Origin: Enoplosus armatus | Lineage: Eukaryota; Chordata; Actinopteri; Centrarchiformes; Enoplosidae | Assembly: GCF_043641665.1 (NCBI RefSeq) | Contig: NC_092184.1 | Span: 17,266,608 to 17,330,607, forward strand | Direction: 5' to 3' | Length of the DNA stretch: 64,000 nucleotides | Part shown: positions 11,456 to 59,500 of the stretch, piece by piece | Layout of the letters: each line of letters opens with the position of its first letter | How positions within the stretch are numbered: position 1 is the stretch's first letter | Position numbers and translations under genes: made by a program | The notes under the pieces: generated by a model | The model's database searches: none | Seen by the model: only the letters and a program-made list of their open reading frames with translations | Told to the model about the DNA's origin: nothing

Positions 11456-13419
11456 CTCCAGGAAAATCGTCGTTCAGTTGTACCTGAGATGACACTGTAA
11501 ATGTGTCTGCAAAACATGCTAGTTATTTGCTCTTTCTCTTCTCATGTAATGAATCTTTTTTGAGACTATTTAGTGCAATACTGTGAAGTGTATTGCTTAA
11601 TATTTTAAAACCTGCTTTAAATTATTCATATATCTGGCTTAAAGGTAACTTGGATTGGAATGGGTCTGATTTAATTTGATTGTAGATCATTTTATAATTC
11701 AACTATCACAAAATACCTACCATATAATGCCCTAAAATAAAGGTTAGCAATGTACACAAAATGGCATGTTACTGCAGAAAAAGTATATATTATATGGAGC
11801 AATAAGGAAGCAATGCTACTGAGACTCAGGATTGGACTGCCCCATACTTTATTTCCATGGTAATGTTATTAAACTTTGATGTCATCCATGTTAGATATAC
11901 CTACAGAATGAGATTACCACAATACCCCAAGAGGGGGCCCTTTCTATTTATTCTAATCCCATGATAGCACAGTTACTGAGCTATTGCCCTGTCTGCACTC
12001 AGCTATAGATGCCTGGCTGCTGCTGGGCTTATCTTCTCTGGAACATTATTTATTCCATTGTAGTGTTGGCTTTATTAAATGCCCACATTATTACTGATGG
12101 ATGGCAGACTGATTGCTAAGAGGAAGCGACCAGATAAGGAAAGAGAAAGCGAGACAGAGACTGTGTGTTAGAGTGTGTGTTAGTACAGGCTGTGTTTGAG
12201 AGAAAGAGTGTGTGGGTGTGTGTTAGAGAGAGAGAAGGAGCAAAATTCTGCACAATGTATTGGGGTCATGCTGCTCCAGAAAGTCAAATGAATTAGTAGG
12301 CATGCACCTCCAGGAAATTACACTGTGATGTGTGTGTGTGTGCGCACATGCATGCACTTGCATGATGCATCATGTCTGTTTCAGTGTCTCTCTGCTTGTC
12401 CCTTCGGGGCCCTTAATGAACAGACATGCTCTGCCAATCGAGGTCAAGGTCATGGCTGTGATTAGTGCCAGACACGAGCATCATTCTGTTCTCTGATGGG
12501 AGGCAACAAGCGTGTACCACCGCTGCCAGCTCCATTATCTGCCTGTGGAGCCATATTTGTCCTTGTACACCAATGTTGAACGCATTTGGCACATTGCCAT
12601 GAACTTGGCTTATTGGCCATGACTGTTGTTTGATTACAATCAGATGTTGCTTGATTGCTATTTCCACTTAGTTAATTGAGGAACAATCACCTGTTTGTTG
12701 CCTGCCAAGATGTCACTATTATCAGAAGCTATAAATGACACTATGGAGTAATAAAGACGATTATTTACCCAACACACCAAACAACTATAAATTATTTTTT
12801 TATTTTGAATTAACAAACCTGATGTATCTCGACATAGCCGGATTAATATGTAAACTAGCCCCAGGTCAAACATTTGCTGTTGGGCTCCTGTTGACCCTCC
12901 TCATCCTCACCTGCTACACTTTTTTTGCATCATAAATAGTTATTTAGGCCTACTTCATTTGGGAATATGCACCATGTGTGCATAATATAAACTAAAATAT
13001 GAAAGACTTAAAGTGAGATTTTGACAAAAGGCCCCTCTAAGACTGGGCCCCGTGATAAGCTAGTAATTCAAGACCAACCTTAGCTGATATTTTACTTTAA
13101 TGGTGCCAATTCCCCATCACATTTTAAATTAAAATACCAAAACCAACTTACGTGCCGTAAAGTAGGAGTTATGGGCCCCCTGGGGTGGGACCCACCGTGA
13201 GGACACTTAGTCCATGTCTTCAGTATTGTGTCTAGGAATTTAACAACCTGAGGAACAGCTTACATTATGTAAAGACATTACAATGAATCAAACGATATAA
13301 AAGGGATTCAGTATTTCTCTGCCTGACAGTAAATATATAATTTACAGAAATATATATCTACATATATGTATATATAACTATTAAAGGCAAAATAAATACA
13401 ATTACAGAGAAAAAAAGAA

Positions 13420-13438
13420 ATCTATCTATCTATCTATC
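13420..13438. repeat. (ATCT)n tetranucleotide repeat
   Basis: Four to five TCTA units occur immediately upstream of the CpG-rich segment. Confidence 0.9.
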
Positions 13439-13562
13439 CTCTGATTGGTTTATTGTCCAACTAAAACGCAGAACAGCGCGCTGATGCGTAGCTACTTCAC
13501 AGCGCGAGCTCGGCAGGTCGCTCTGATCAGCACATCACCGGTGCGTGCTGCTGTTGGCTAAC

Positions 13563-13587
13563 CTCTCTCTCTCTCTCTCTCTCTCTC
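13563..13587. repeat. (CT)n microsatellite in the GUCY1A2 promoter/leader
   Basis: About 12 CT units form a polypyrimidine tract inside the CpG-rich segment. GA/CT tracts of this kind are common in promoters and can bind GAGA-type factors; a role here is inference. Confidence 0.9.
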
Positions 13588-13632
13588 CCGCGCACCTCCA
13601 CTCCCGCCACCTCTGTGCCCGCACTCCGAGCG

Positions 13633-13680
13633 ATGACCAAGAGAGACAAGGGCGACACAAAAGCCAAGGAGACACGGTGA
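13633..13680 (+). other. Short upstream ORF (15 codons)
   Basis: ATG ACC AAG AGA runs to TGA at 13678-13680 and encodes a basic 15-residue peptide rich in Lys. If transcription of GUCY1A2 starts upstream of 13633 this would be a 5'-leader uORF. There is no evidence that it is translated. Confidence 0.3.
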
Positions 13681-14250
13681 GGGGATATAAGTGAGAGATG
13701 GACGGATGATGAGAGGACGGTTAGTTGGCAGAAAGACAGGAGAACCGCTGTCGCTAAGGACGAGGAGGAGGAGAAGAAGGGACGAAGGCACATCTGCCGT
13801 GACTTTGGGGATTTCTCTCCGGCAAAGTGGGGAGGAAAAGGGGAGACGCCACATTCTTCGGGTGCCAAAATTTACCGCGTGTGAGAGGAATGACTAACAT
13901 GTGTCGGAATTACCGTGGTGGACCAACATGTAGATTTTGGCGACCCTTTGTCATTTTTCTGTTTTGCAATTTCGTCAGTTAAGGTAACGTCTGCTTTAGT
14001 TGCGGCGCGCGTCAACATAAGCTAACGGCTAAAAACGGCTTTTTAAAAATAAATTAATCCTGTTGCTAGGGGTTCTCTATTTTTATATGTTTTATTTGAA
14101 ACATCCTTTGGAGAGTGTTTGGCCTCCCAGGGAGCAGGGTGGATTTGTTTTGGGGGTAAAGGGGGTCGGTTTTTAAGAGGCGATACCCCCACCTCCTCCT
14201 CCCCCTTACATAAATGTTTGCGTGCCGTTAGTGCTCTCGTTCTCGGTCGA

Positions 14251-14269
14251 CCCCCCCCCCCCCCCCCCC
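14251..14269. repeat. Poly-C run (19 C)
   Basis: Nineteen consecutive C follow GGTCGA, with more C-rich sequence to about 14290. On the other strand this is a G run able to form quadruplex-like structure. It lies about 320 bp before the GUCY1A2 start codon. Its exact length may be unreliable in the assembly. Confidence 0.9.
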
Positions 14270-14515
14270 TCACCCCCTCTCCCCTTCTCCCTCTGAATAG
14301 GTTGCTGAGTCTCACACGCAGACAGACGCATATGCACACATAGAGACAAACAGACCTGGACATTATCTCACGCGCACACACATCTCATATGCATACATAA
14401 TCATACAGACAAACCTTATCCCCCTCACCCACCCAACCCTCCACCAACCCTCTCACCCCCCACTATCTGATGACTCCCCGGCGCAGAGGTGGACGTGGTA
14501 CGGAACCGACTGTAG

Positions 14516-14534
14516 CATCATCATCATCATCATC
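14516..14534. repeat. (CAT)n triplet repeat in the GUCY1A2 leader
   Basis: Six CAT units are followed by imperfect CATCCTCA and CATCACC repeats up to the start codon. The tract ends about 55 bp before ATG 14589. Confidence 0.9.
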
Positions 14535-14588
14535 CTCAACACTACCACTGTCATCATCACCATCCTCATCCTCTTCCTCGCCACCACC

Positions 14589-48493
<33,905 letters not shown>

Positions 48494-49530
48494 ATCCTGT
48501 ACACAGACTAGGATACACAGATATTCATTATGTGAGAGGCTGGATTTGAACCTGTGGACCATGCAGGAAACAGATCACACAGATCTTTGGATATGCAAAT
48601 GAATTCTGTGAAAACTTGGATTCAGACCTGTGGGATGGCTTGTACGTATGAAACTTTAAAAAATGCTCTCATCGTAGGTGAAAAAGAACAACATGCCCTC
48701 ATCTCCCCAGAGCACAGGAGATATGGTTCAAAAGACTTGAGGAACAGCAACTGTGTTAGTCTCACATGGACCCTTCCCCAAGGAAGTGTACTGATGGCGT
48801 CAATTAGCAGAGACACCTTAATATAAAACTTAATGATCTAGCTGGATTCCTCAGCTCCATACCTGGTTTCAAGCTCTCTCTAGTGGTCCTCTCTCCCAAA
48901 CAGTACTCTGACCTGGGTCTGGAGGCAACAATGCTTGGAGAAAACATGGAGTGAGACCATTTACATGACCAGTGTTGCACTCATTAGCAATGGAATTGCG
49001 CAAATAGAACAAATGGATGCTGAGGAATGAAGTTGTATGAACCTTTAGAAGATGGCAACATTGCCACAAATGTTTGCTGTGCATCATGGCCTCTTGTACA
49101 AGGAAGACCACTACTGAAGAACAATACAACTCCCCTTCCTCCCCTTCCAACTGTCCCCAAATCATGTCACGCTTTACCAAACATAACGTCTAACATTTGC
49201 TGCTCTTTACATCCATCCGTCAACTTAGGACCAGTTGGTTGTGGTGGGGAGAGACGAACGAGAGGCACAAACAAGGAGATAGGTCTGAAAGGGGGTCATC
49301 AAAGGACAAATGCCAAATAATGCTAGTACTAAGCTGATCTTAGAGCCTTTTCTGCTTCTAACCCACAGCAAACTATAACCAACAACAATCCAGCCATTTC
49401 ATTGCAGGTAATATGTTTAGGACTGAAAATTATTCCCAGCTCAGTGCCTTTTTACTTCTCAAATCAGGACAAATGCAAGATGGATTCATTTTAAATATTT
49501 GAAAAGAATAAAAAAGGAGCGCCTCAATTA
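48494..49530 (+). other. GUCY1A2: Probable GUCY1A2 3' UTR
   Basis: No credible coding frame follows the stop. The first good AATAAA is at 49507-49512, so the shortest 3' UTR would be about 1.0 kb. Further AATAAA words occur downstream (for example near 52633), so longer UTR forms are possible. Confidence 0.5.
49507..49512 (+). promoter_or_regulatory. GUCY1A2: Candidate GUCY1A2 polyadenylation signal
   Basis: A canonical AATAAA in GAAAAGAATAAAAAAGG is followed by T-rich sequence near 49530-49565. It is the first such hexamer after the stop codon. Confidence 0.5.
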
Positions 49531-52500
49531 TCTAATGTTTCCACTTGTTTTAAGAATTTTTTATGACATTCCTGTGTCGTTAGATATACTGGCGAGTGAA
49601 AGATTTGAATGAGGGAATGACATGTGCCAAAGGTAATAAGCTACATTTGAACCTGTGATGTTGCAAGTCATGGCAGGCGCCTTATTCCATCGAGTCTCCA
49701 GGAGTCCCTACTAGTTGTGTCTTTCATTTTGAGGTGGTCATGAGTAGCTGGCAAGATAAATGAAGCGCTCCTCAAAAGAGTTCAAATATTTGAAATTCTG
49801 TGCATCTGTTTTTTGTCCAGATCAACCAATAATACACACAATATAGTACTAATAATATAGTACTATACTAACTTGTACACATAGTCACAGTATGCATGCT
49901 TGACATGGTTCACATTTACATACATAATCTTTTTTAATTGTATTGTTTTTTACCACGTGGATAAGTATTTACAAGCCCCATGCAAATGTGACCAACAGGA
50001 TTCAAATTCAAGTCTACTAGTTTACTGGTAGACTGAGTAAGATTTACTCAGTGGAAATCTCAGGCCTTCCAAATACTTCAGCGTAGCTCAGTCACTGGGA
50101 GAATAATTGTCAGAAGTTTTTGTCACTGTCATCATAAAGTGGGAGGTGAAGGGTTGAGGGGCGATAGTCTTTGAATATTTTATAGACTTGGCACATTTGG
50201 ATACTTATTTAATGTAACTCACATTACATGGCAGCCATTGTTCTCTTTGGTTGTTGACATCACATAGATGTGACACCAGTGAAGTACAAGTCATAAATCA
50301 AGTTTGTTTCAGTTTGAATAGCTGACTGTTAAAGGCCCACGGAGGAAAAAAACTATTTGTAGGAGGCATTAGTTTCCATGAAATATTACATTTTTGGTGT
50401 TGATAGAAATGTTTTTATTATCTAAAGAAGTACGCAGAGATTTGTCAACATCACATCCTAATTTTAATTTATTATTGATGACCCCGAAAAAGTTCTTAAA
50501 TAATCTAGTTTGTATAAATTTGAGTGGTACTACCTGTGCGTGCTTACCTTCTTGGTGTACATTTGTTTGTTTTTAATTGTACAACATCACTATATGGCTT
50601 AAGTTACTGACAAATAACTAAACTGGTAATAGCTCTTCAAAACGGCAGAATATATTTTTGACAATAAAAACTCACAAAAAGTTTCACTTTTAAAACACAA
50701 AACTCCACCAGGAATGGAAAGGGAATAGCATGTTGCAATTTCACTACATCTTGCCAAATGACATTCTGGTTGCTGAACCTCAAAAAGATCAAATAAAATG
50801 TGCCAATTGAATTCTGAGACACCTCCAGCAAAGGTTCGATTCTAGCTGTCAGTTGTGTACGTTCAGTTGTTAAAGGCCATGACCAGCACGTTTTGACAGC
50901 CAAACACTTTGTCAACTCACTGGCCTTGGCAGGAACATGTGCTTGCTATGCTATGTAAAACACAACAGAAGGGTAATTTACTTCGTACACAAAAACTAAT
51001 ACCCATCTGGCCAAACGTTTCACCCACTGAAGGGCATTGTGCCCTTTAACTGAGATTGACACCAGCATAACAAAACAATGTGCCATATTCAAGGAAAGGA
51101 TGGGAAAATAGAAAAGTCAAAAAGATTTCCTTTTGACCTGCCAGTGTTTGAACTGGTGATGTGTTAGCAGTGCTAGAAAACTCTGGTCATGGGTCATTAT
51201 TGCCATAAATAATTCTTACAACTGTCATCAGATTCTCTGACAGCAGTAACATCAGAAAGCTTGAAACACTTGAATGTTCACAGCACGTTCTGTAAAGGTC
51301 CTGATATGTTTTGGCAATGAAAAGAGACACTTTGAGAATATTTTTCCATATACCACCTAGGTTTATCCCTATTTATTGTAAACAAAAATAACTAACCTAT
51401 TTTCAAAATTGTTTCCTGTCGCTTTAAGTATACTATCCAGTACAGAATTAACAATGGACTAGACTGCAATAGCCTAATTTAGCCTAAATATCAGAAATTG
51501 CAACACAAAGAAAATATGTATATTAACTCTAAACTAGGTGCCACTGTTTAGTGGGTCAACCTTTTAATCTTAAGCCTAGAGATTTTATCTACAGTATAAA
51601 TTTATTTAAAGACAAATGACAACTCTTGTGGGGGCTTGCTACACCTGTTAGAAAGCAGCATAATGTTGTTTTATTGCTTTGTGGCAACAAAGCCTAAACA
51701 GTTCCCGAGACCAAAAGGTCAATAGCATTCATGTTTTTTGTGTTATTATAGAGAACCAGAATCTGTAACACCCACCTGGGACATCAGTGAAGCATCCTCT
51801 ATCTGTATACATCAGTGGCTCAGAAGAATAGCACTTTGACATTTCTCTCTACAGTAATGTTGACAAGCCTGCCAAGCAAATGTGGATTCTGGTTCAGTAT
51901 AAATTGTCAAATACACTAGAGAATGGTTCACCAAGTTCACCAAGAGCCTGAGGGATGTTTCCCATGTCTTTAAGGCCTGGGAAAGTTGATACTGGTTAGC
52001 CTTATTTTTGCCCTGATAATTAAGTAAACTATAATATGACAAATGTTTGAGAGACCGCATGGGCCATTTTATAGAAAACAGCAATTTTCAGGGAGGTACC
52101 TGAAGTTTCTTTAGCTTTATTTTAGTTTCATGGATAGTTTGATAGTTTACTTTTGGAGATTTTAAAAAGAGCACAAATTTTAAACTGATTTCATTCTGAG
52201 TTTGTTCCCACACACCCAAAAGTAAGTGCGACTCCTGCTGCAAGGAGACAATCACCGACGCAGAATCCCAAAAGCAAACAAAACAACAATTTGACTGTGA
52301 AAGTACATAAGCAAGTGCAAACACTGATGAACCCTCTATGGGGAAAAAAATCAGTTCATGGACACTATTTCATTGTAAAGATTGAATTTCCTTAGGGTCC
52401 TCGCAAAGTAGGTGAACCCCTCTTAAGTGTATTTGACAGGGTTATTGAGCCTGGGGTAAAGCAGGATTTCACATATAGAGACACACAAGTGCTCGCTGAC

Positions 52501-54647
52501 AGCCATCCTGGCCATATTCTATAATGCATCCATGCATTAATGTGTACTTGTACAAAGTCTATTGTAGCATAAATGTAATGCTGGTGTCATTTACACTAAA
52601 CTTCAGCAGTGCCTGAATCCTGCATCCAGGCTAAATAAAGGACATTACATCAGCATTACACCCACGCAACTTGTGTCCAACGCTCATGTCTCCAAGTCTG
52701 TAAATTCTTGGCATAGCATTAAATAATTGGTCCAATCTCGCTGTCTTGCTGTTATGAAGCGGAGGTGTTGCAGGTACTGGTTCTCTACAGTGTTGCTGTC
52801 AGTCACGGACCATTACACCGCAGTGCACACTGTAGATCACTTACTCATACACGGACATACATCACAGTTACAGTGGCAATACAACTGAAGCTATAAGCTG
52901 TGTCAAACAAAGAACATGAACAAATGTTGTCATGAGCCTGAGGTAAGTGTGGGAGGGTCCAGTGTCCAGTGAGACAAAGCCAAATACATACAATACAACT
53001 CCAGCAACTGTGTGTGTGTGTGTGTCAAACAATGAGGACATATTGAGTTTGCCAATGTATAAACATAATAATTTGTTAATAAAGGCCTATTATACCTGTA
53101 CAATTTAGACCTATTTAATATATTCAAACAAAAAAATGGAAATTGTAGTCAAATTATATAGCAGATTTTTTTGGCACAGTTCACAGATTGATTTGACGTT
53201 ATCACATTTTCCACTGCTTTGTTGTCCGTTTTCTATTTCAGCCAGATACTTTATGTCAGTATGTGTGCCATCTAAAGCCAGGCTGGTTTTCCCAACATGT
53301 CAGTGTCCCACAAAACTTTCCCACCCTCAAGTCTTTTTTTATTTTATTTCAAGAATGAAGATTTTTCCATTGACACTATTGAATTTTTTTCATTCCACAT
53401 CAAATTTTGAACAATTCTCTTCAACTGAATGAGCTTGACACTGTCATTTTTATTGAAGTTTATAAGAAAGTTGTGTAACATGTTTTTTGCAGGACATTGT
53501 TATAAACTTGTCTTGTTGCCAAGATCAACTTCACCCCCCACTGACTCACAGTACAACGGGTCTAAGCTGATGGGAAATGGGTCCCTGTTTAATATAAGCC
53601 TGGTTTTAACAGCAGAAACAAACAAGGTTGATGCTTGTCATCCATGTCCAGGGTCCTCCTAATGGATGCACATTACGCCACCAATCTCCAACCTATAAAG
53701 CTTCACCCACATGAGAATAGTAGCTTCCATAACATTTGTTCACCAGCTTAGTTTAAGACTAATACAATATTTGTGACATTTAATAATCCATCGTTTCACT
53801 GGCATCTCTCTCAGACTTTGGGAGCCACTGGTCGATGTCACGTGTCAAACGTCCTGGTCAGTGTTTTGTACTTTGATGTCATGTTGTAAACAGACTGAGC
53901 TGACCCTGGACATGAACCCTGTTTGACCCTGCCGTTAGTGTCAGGTGTGTATGTGGAAGAGGCTTGATGACAGCTGTTGGTTTCTGACTAACATTAAGGG
54001 CACATCTTCTGTCTTATAAGATGTAAATAAAAAAACACCAAGTATCTTTAATAAGGAAGAAAGGCTGCGACTGTTACTTGTATTTACACGTGTATGTGAC
54101 TGATATGAGCGTGAGTATGCATTTGATTGCGTGACAGTGATAAAACTATAAAAATCATAGTTATATAGTTCTTCAAATTAGCTGCTGTTCACATACACAT
54201 GTTGTTCACATACAGTATATTTGTCAAGTGTGTGTGTGGATCACATAGATACTGAAACACAAGGTCTACTTTTCCAGGAGAAAGTTTGAAATATCCTCCT
54301 TCAACAGAGTAGGTATCAATGCTTCTACAGCATAGCACGGATTTGCGAAACAGTGCCAAACTGTTCCAGATGGATCATGATCACCAGGCAGGATGAATCA
54401 GAGGATCATAATGTGTTGGACCAGGCAATATTTTTCACTCTTTTGTGGTCCAGGATTGTCTCACTTCTCGCTTCATCTTCTTGAGTCTGAGTCTTCTTTT
54501 AGGTGCTGTTGCGCGTAAACTTCAATGAGTTGTATGTTATGAGGTGACCTGCTGCCCACCAGTGTGATACCAACCTGTTGGCTTTAATAAGTCACGCCAT
54601 TCACTTCTGACTACTCTCATTGTTGAGGCAACTAACATTTACTAGGG

Positions 54648-54805
54648 GTGGGAATCACCAGAGGCCCCACAGTACGTTATTATCACGATACTTCCGTCAC
54701 GATAAGATGACATTGCGATTTTAAACATTTTGCGATAAGCTGAGTATTGCGATAGATCGATACTTGCCACGGAAAATATCACGATACTATGCTATATCGT
54801 TTTTT
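54648..54805 (+). repeat. Interspersed repeat with ATCACGATA-type motifs
   Basis: GGGGTGGGAATCACCAGAGG, CCCCACAGTACGTTATTATC, ACGATACTTCCGTCACGATA and TTGCGATTTTAAACATTTTG are in the order of a common fish repeat I recall. CGATA words recur many times within it. Confidence 0.75.
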
Positions 54806-56464
54806 CCCCCCACCCCTGCCATTTACAGGAAAGTCGAGAGTCGAGCTGGTAATGTTTCTCTGGCACTGATGAACAGGTTGAAATTGTGTGAGATTTTTAA
54901 TTTTCTTTTTGGGGTGATCAGACAGGCATTAACTCTGGAAATAACAAAAATTCTGTTGCACCTGTAAGGGAGGGACAACTTACACCTTTATTATACTTGT
55001 TAGGTAATATCATATAATATCCAGCAAAGCTCCACCCATCTTCCACCTGACTAGAGGTCTAATCAGGCTGGGTAATTGAAAACGCCTGTGTGAGTGTGCA
55101 GGGCTTTTAACTTCCAAGGCAGAAGGTTTAACTTCATATTAACGCTCTATTTCAATGAAGACAAATAAGCATCACCAGCCAATCAAGTTGGCAGGACCAA
55201 CAAACTCAATCAATTTGATGAAATCTGTTCCTGAGACTGTTTTCACAGGTACAAAGAAAATGCAATGAAGATCATTTCGCTGTTGAAGAAAGAGCTTTTA
55301 AGCTTTTTCCCCTCTTCTTGACAACTGATGACTTCACTTGTGTGTCGCCCAAGGGAAACATACCGGTAAATAAACAGCCTTACCTGTGGTTAACTTTCTT
55401 TTACCAAATTCACTCACCTCCAATTCCCCCTGTGGGATACAGTGTGTGTTGCTCATACCTCTCCAGGATCAATCTCTGCTTTCCCCCCCTCCTTTTTTAA
55501 TGCAAATTGTACTGCATTAGTACAGTACTAATGTATATAAACAGTTCAAGCTGCCGGTTGCCATCCATGTTTGTTTTGGTTCACGAACACGTAGACGTTT
55601 CCGTAGGATTGGCGGTGTCGTCACCCACCAGCCATTCAGTGTGTTGTCCAGTGTATTTACTCATTCGCAAGGTTTATGCTCCTTCCTGACTTTCAAAGAC
55701 TTAAAGAAATCTATGCAAGTTGGTGAAAACAATCTTTATGCGTGGTATCATTGAGCAGTTTAAACAGAAAACATCTGATGTACGTGTGAAAGAGAAGATA
55801 ACTAATATACTGAGTAGTTTTAGCCAACCGATCTGACTGTTCAAGGATGCTTTCAAACTGTGTTGATAATTTTCAGCCTGCATGCATGATGCAAAATGAA
55901 CTTGGTTTCCATGTAAACTATGGTAACCAGAAGGGATGTTTTGCTGTCTCCTGTTATTTTTGTTATTCTTGTGCACCGCTTTGTAGAAATCCTCTCAGAC
56001 GGTGCACCTTCACTGGTGAATTGGTAATAGCCTCGGTTGTAACAGTCAAGTAGAAGAAGCCCGCAATGGCAATTTCAATGATGTTGTTCATTTCCCTCCC
56101 ATGTATTCTCATAGTTCATCCCTCTTGTCAGTTCAGTTTTATCTTCTCCTCTCCTTGTTCCTCTAACCCTCCGGCCCTCCATCCGTCCTCCCTTTATCTT
56201 TTAGCCCTTCACACCCTCAGTATATGCAAATACGTCCCCATTACACTAATTGGCTCTGGGAGGTTTGAATATTTCACATGGACCATGTGAAAGGCGGCTG
56301 AGTATGAGTTGTGGCATAGCATCGCTCAAGCTAATGTGCTAATGGAAATCACACACACACTCTGAAGGTATGAATAAGTGAACAAAGGTCATGTAATTTA
56401 CACACTGTGCTTGTCATATTAGCAAAATGAAACAGGGCAGAGTTATGTGGTGGTGTGGGGTTAG

Positions 56465-56474
56465 GGTGTGTGTG

Positions 56475-56505
<31 letters not shown>
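56465..56505. repeat. (GT)n microsatellite with one interruption
   Basis: GT tract with a CTAT interruption in the first third. Confidence 0.94.
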
Positions 56506-59500
56506 CAGACCACTCTGCATCAGAATGAATTATACAGTCATTATTCATGGCTGCATCTGTAGAGGAGATGCTCTCTGATCTCTCTGTGTGTAGTCTGTAT
56601 TGAAAACAAAGGGTTTGTCTTGGTATGTTTTCTTTTCAGCTTGACCTCTGAGGAGAATATCTGTTGTGAGAAGTGTCTGTTTGTGACTGTTTGAAATGTT
56701 TCTGACCTCTCATGTAGGGTTGTGGATTGGCTACGCTTCCCTTTAACTGCTGTGATGTGCATCCAATACTCAACTCAGTATTTGTTTTTCTTATCTATTA
56801 CCAGAGCATTACCGTAACTGCAACAAAATTGTTTAATTTGCATTTATATATCAAGAAAAAAAGTCAACAAACAAACCCAACTCTAGGTCTACTTTTTTCC
56901 ACGTCTTTCAACTGTAATGCATTGTCTTCAGTCTTCAGTGGATGGAGATTGCACCGTTGTCATGGAGACTTCTTTTAGATTTAGATATATTGTTCCAGAA
57001 GGAGATTTGTTTTCACAGAATCACACCCAGAACAGAATCCCAGCTCTCTCTATAGCACTTCTAGGACTTTTGTGTGAGTTGGCTTGTTTAAAAGCTCCAG
57101 AAAAGCTCGTTCTATAAGCAGACTGTATGTATGGATTGTTTGTCAAACTATGGTTCTATTTTCAAGGTCAATGAGCTTAATGAACTTAAAGAAAGAACTT
57201 CAACGCTAACCGTTCAGTATTTTTTTGTTTTGTTTTAGATTGTCTTTGAAATGAAAATTTCCATAAGAGGTTGTGAAGATTGTATGCAAATCAAACTTGG
57301 CTCAGGACAACATTTGGCAGGGAACACAGTTGGTACACGAGTTGCACCGCAGCAGAGACTGGATTGTGATTAATGGTAGCAGTACCTCCAACCTGGTTGT
57401 GCATGTGTTCACAGTTCCCGCCTATGAATGCATGCAAGTGGGAATGATCTTCCTTGTCACATTTTATTTATTTACGTAACTGTTCGATAGTATTCTCTGT
57501 ATATTTTACTTCCCTACATTGTGGTCTAAATGTTGACATTTTTACTGCTAGGTATCTTATTCTAATAGAGAATACTAAACCACTTTTATTTTCAGTTATT
57601 TAGGTTTTTCTTCCCTAAATCAAATCAAATGTAGGATATTCTAAAACAATACAATCAGCCTGTGTAGTATGTGTATAATGGCAGAGTAACCTCTCAAATA
57701 TTACGGAGGACATGACCTCCTGACCTTGGGGACCACAGTATAGATATTGCCCTGCTTGTCGCTACATTAAAAACATCACAGAGAGGTACAGCACAAAAGT
57801 AAAGAACTGAGCAAATAAAAAGAGGTGTAATACTCTTTTAAGAGCAAAGAGTACAAACGTATTTAAAAACAGGAGGTATGATGTCTCGGTCTTCATCGAC
57901 CTTCATTAGATTAATATGCATCTGAGGGCCGCAAACATGTAGATGAAGATATATGAAGGAGGGACTGACCTTCATCTTCCTTGTGGTTCTTGTTAGGTAA
58001 TAAACTAGCTAACAGGGCGTCTCCATTTACGCCCACTAGACCACCCTGCCAGCCTCCCCATGTGTGTGTGCAAGTGTGTGTATCTGTGTGCATTTCCGTG
58101 GTTCAGCCCAGAGGCGTGGTCCTCAATAATGAATCACTGCTGCCCTCTCACTTGTTTTCTTCTTTCACCTCTTCTCTCCCTCCATCTTTCTCTCATCCAT
58201 CACTTACTACATTTCTCTCTCTGGCTCCCTGACGTCTAATTCATATCTCTCTCTCTTTCCCTCTCTAATCAGCTTGCCCGTAAATTTCTCTGTTGTTGTT
58301 TACTTCGAATATCTTCCTTCACCCCTTCAGCTGAATGTCAGTAAGACATTTTAATAATCTGAATTCAGCCCATGGCTCATTTATTGATTAATATCTCCTT
58401 ATTTACTCCCCCAAGACTTGCAGTTAAGCGCTGCTGCTCCGTATGTTTGACCATACATTATTGACTATAATTTAGCTTGAGGCAGGGTTTGAAGTGTAAC
58501 ATTATTCAAACCCACAGAAATGTATTTTTAATTCTAGTGGCGATCCCAAAGTTTCCAAACATACCGTCAGGTTGCACTGGGGAAGTGTATCTAAAATGAT
58601 GCACAACGCATCCAGAATATTTTCATTTGATGGAACGATGCAGCCATAAATCATTAAATCTTGGGTCTGAATATTTAAATCAGTGTCATAAAGCTTCAAT
58701 GACGAGTTGGAACAAGCCGATGCAGAATATATATGACGCTACAGTGTAGAAAGAGATCATTTTAAAAACCCTCAAACGATATAAGGGTAGGAATAAGAAT
58801 CTTTACAGTGAAAGAGATGACAGACAGACTGAAGACTGAAACCTCACATGACTTCATCCCAAACAAGCATTAATCCACATGTCCTGCCCTGCTCTGATAT
58901 TTTCCACCAGGGTCACCAGAGTGGAAGAGAGATGAGCAGGATTGGGGGATTAGTGTTGATCCATGCAAATTAAAAGATCACAGAGGCGACCGCACAAGGC
59001 TGTGTGAGTAGGATGCCCTTTGCGTGAATCTACATGTGTTTATGTGTGTGTGTGTATTTACAGTACAAGTGTCTGTGTGTGAGTGCTTGTAACCTCCTCC
59101 ATCTCCCTGCACATGTGCTTTTTTATGGTGCTGTATGCATTTGCATGGACATTTGGCTTCCATTAATCTTCATTAAATAAAAAAAAAGAAATGCATATTT
59201 TGTTGACTGGAACACAAATGTATATTTTCTCTAGAAGTCTCTGTGGTTACCCATATGTAAGGTCCTGCTTAATCTCAGAGATCAGTGTATAATATCTTCG
59301 GGACAGCGTTTCTACCTACAGGATTACTAGAAAACACACCATTAGCACCAGTGTTGCAGCAAACATAATGTCCACTGACCTAGAAAGCCCAGATTTATAA
59401 TCTGGCCTAACAGACTGAAATCACATAAATCATCTGAAATCATATATTTTGTTAGATTATCAGTTTTCCTTGGAGTAAGTAACACAACACAAGCCGACTG

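Larger units (their letters stand above)
8632..13439. other. Intergenic region between CWF19L2 and GUCY1A2
   Basis: After the CWF19L2 3' UTR there is no supportable gene. The region has CA/TG tracts at 11058-11083 and 11421-11454 and otherwise unique sequence. Stretches at about 11940-12130 and 12430-12660 are free of simple repeats, with balanced composition and homeobox-like ATTA/ATTGG words. They could be conserved non-coding elements, but this needs alignment to other fish. Confidence 0.6.
13440..13690 (+). promoter_or_regulatory. GUCY1A2: Predicted GUCY1A2 promoter / CpG-rich segment
   Basis: CpG density rises sharply here (for example CAGCGCGCTGATGCGTAG and CAGCGCGAGCTCGGC) against an AT-rich background. 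An inverted CCAAT box (ATTGG) sits near 13443. A CT repeat covers 13563-13587, and a weak TATA-like GATATAAG lies near 13684. The segment is about 0.9-1.15 kb before the GUCY1A2 start codon. The transcription start cannot be fixed from sequence. Confidence 0.45.
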
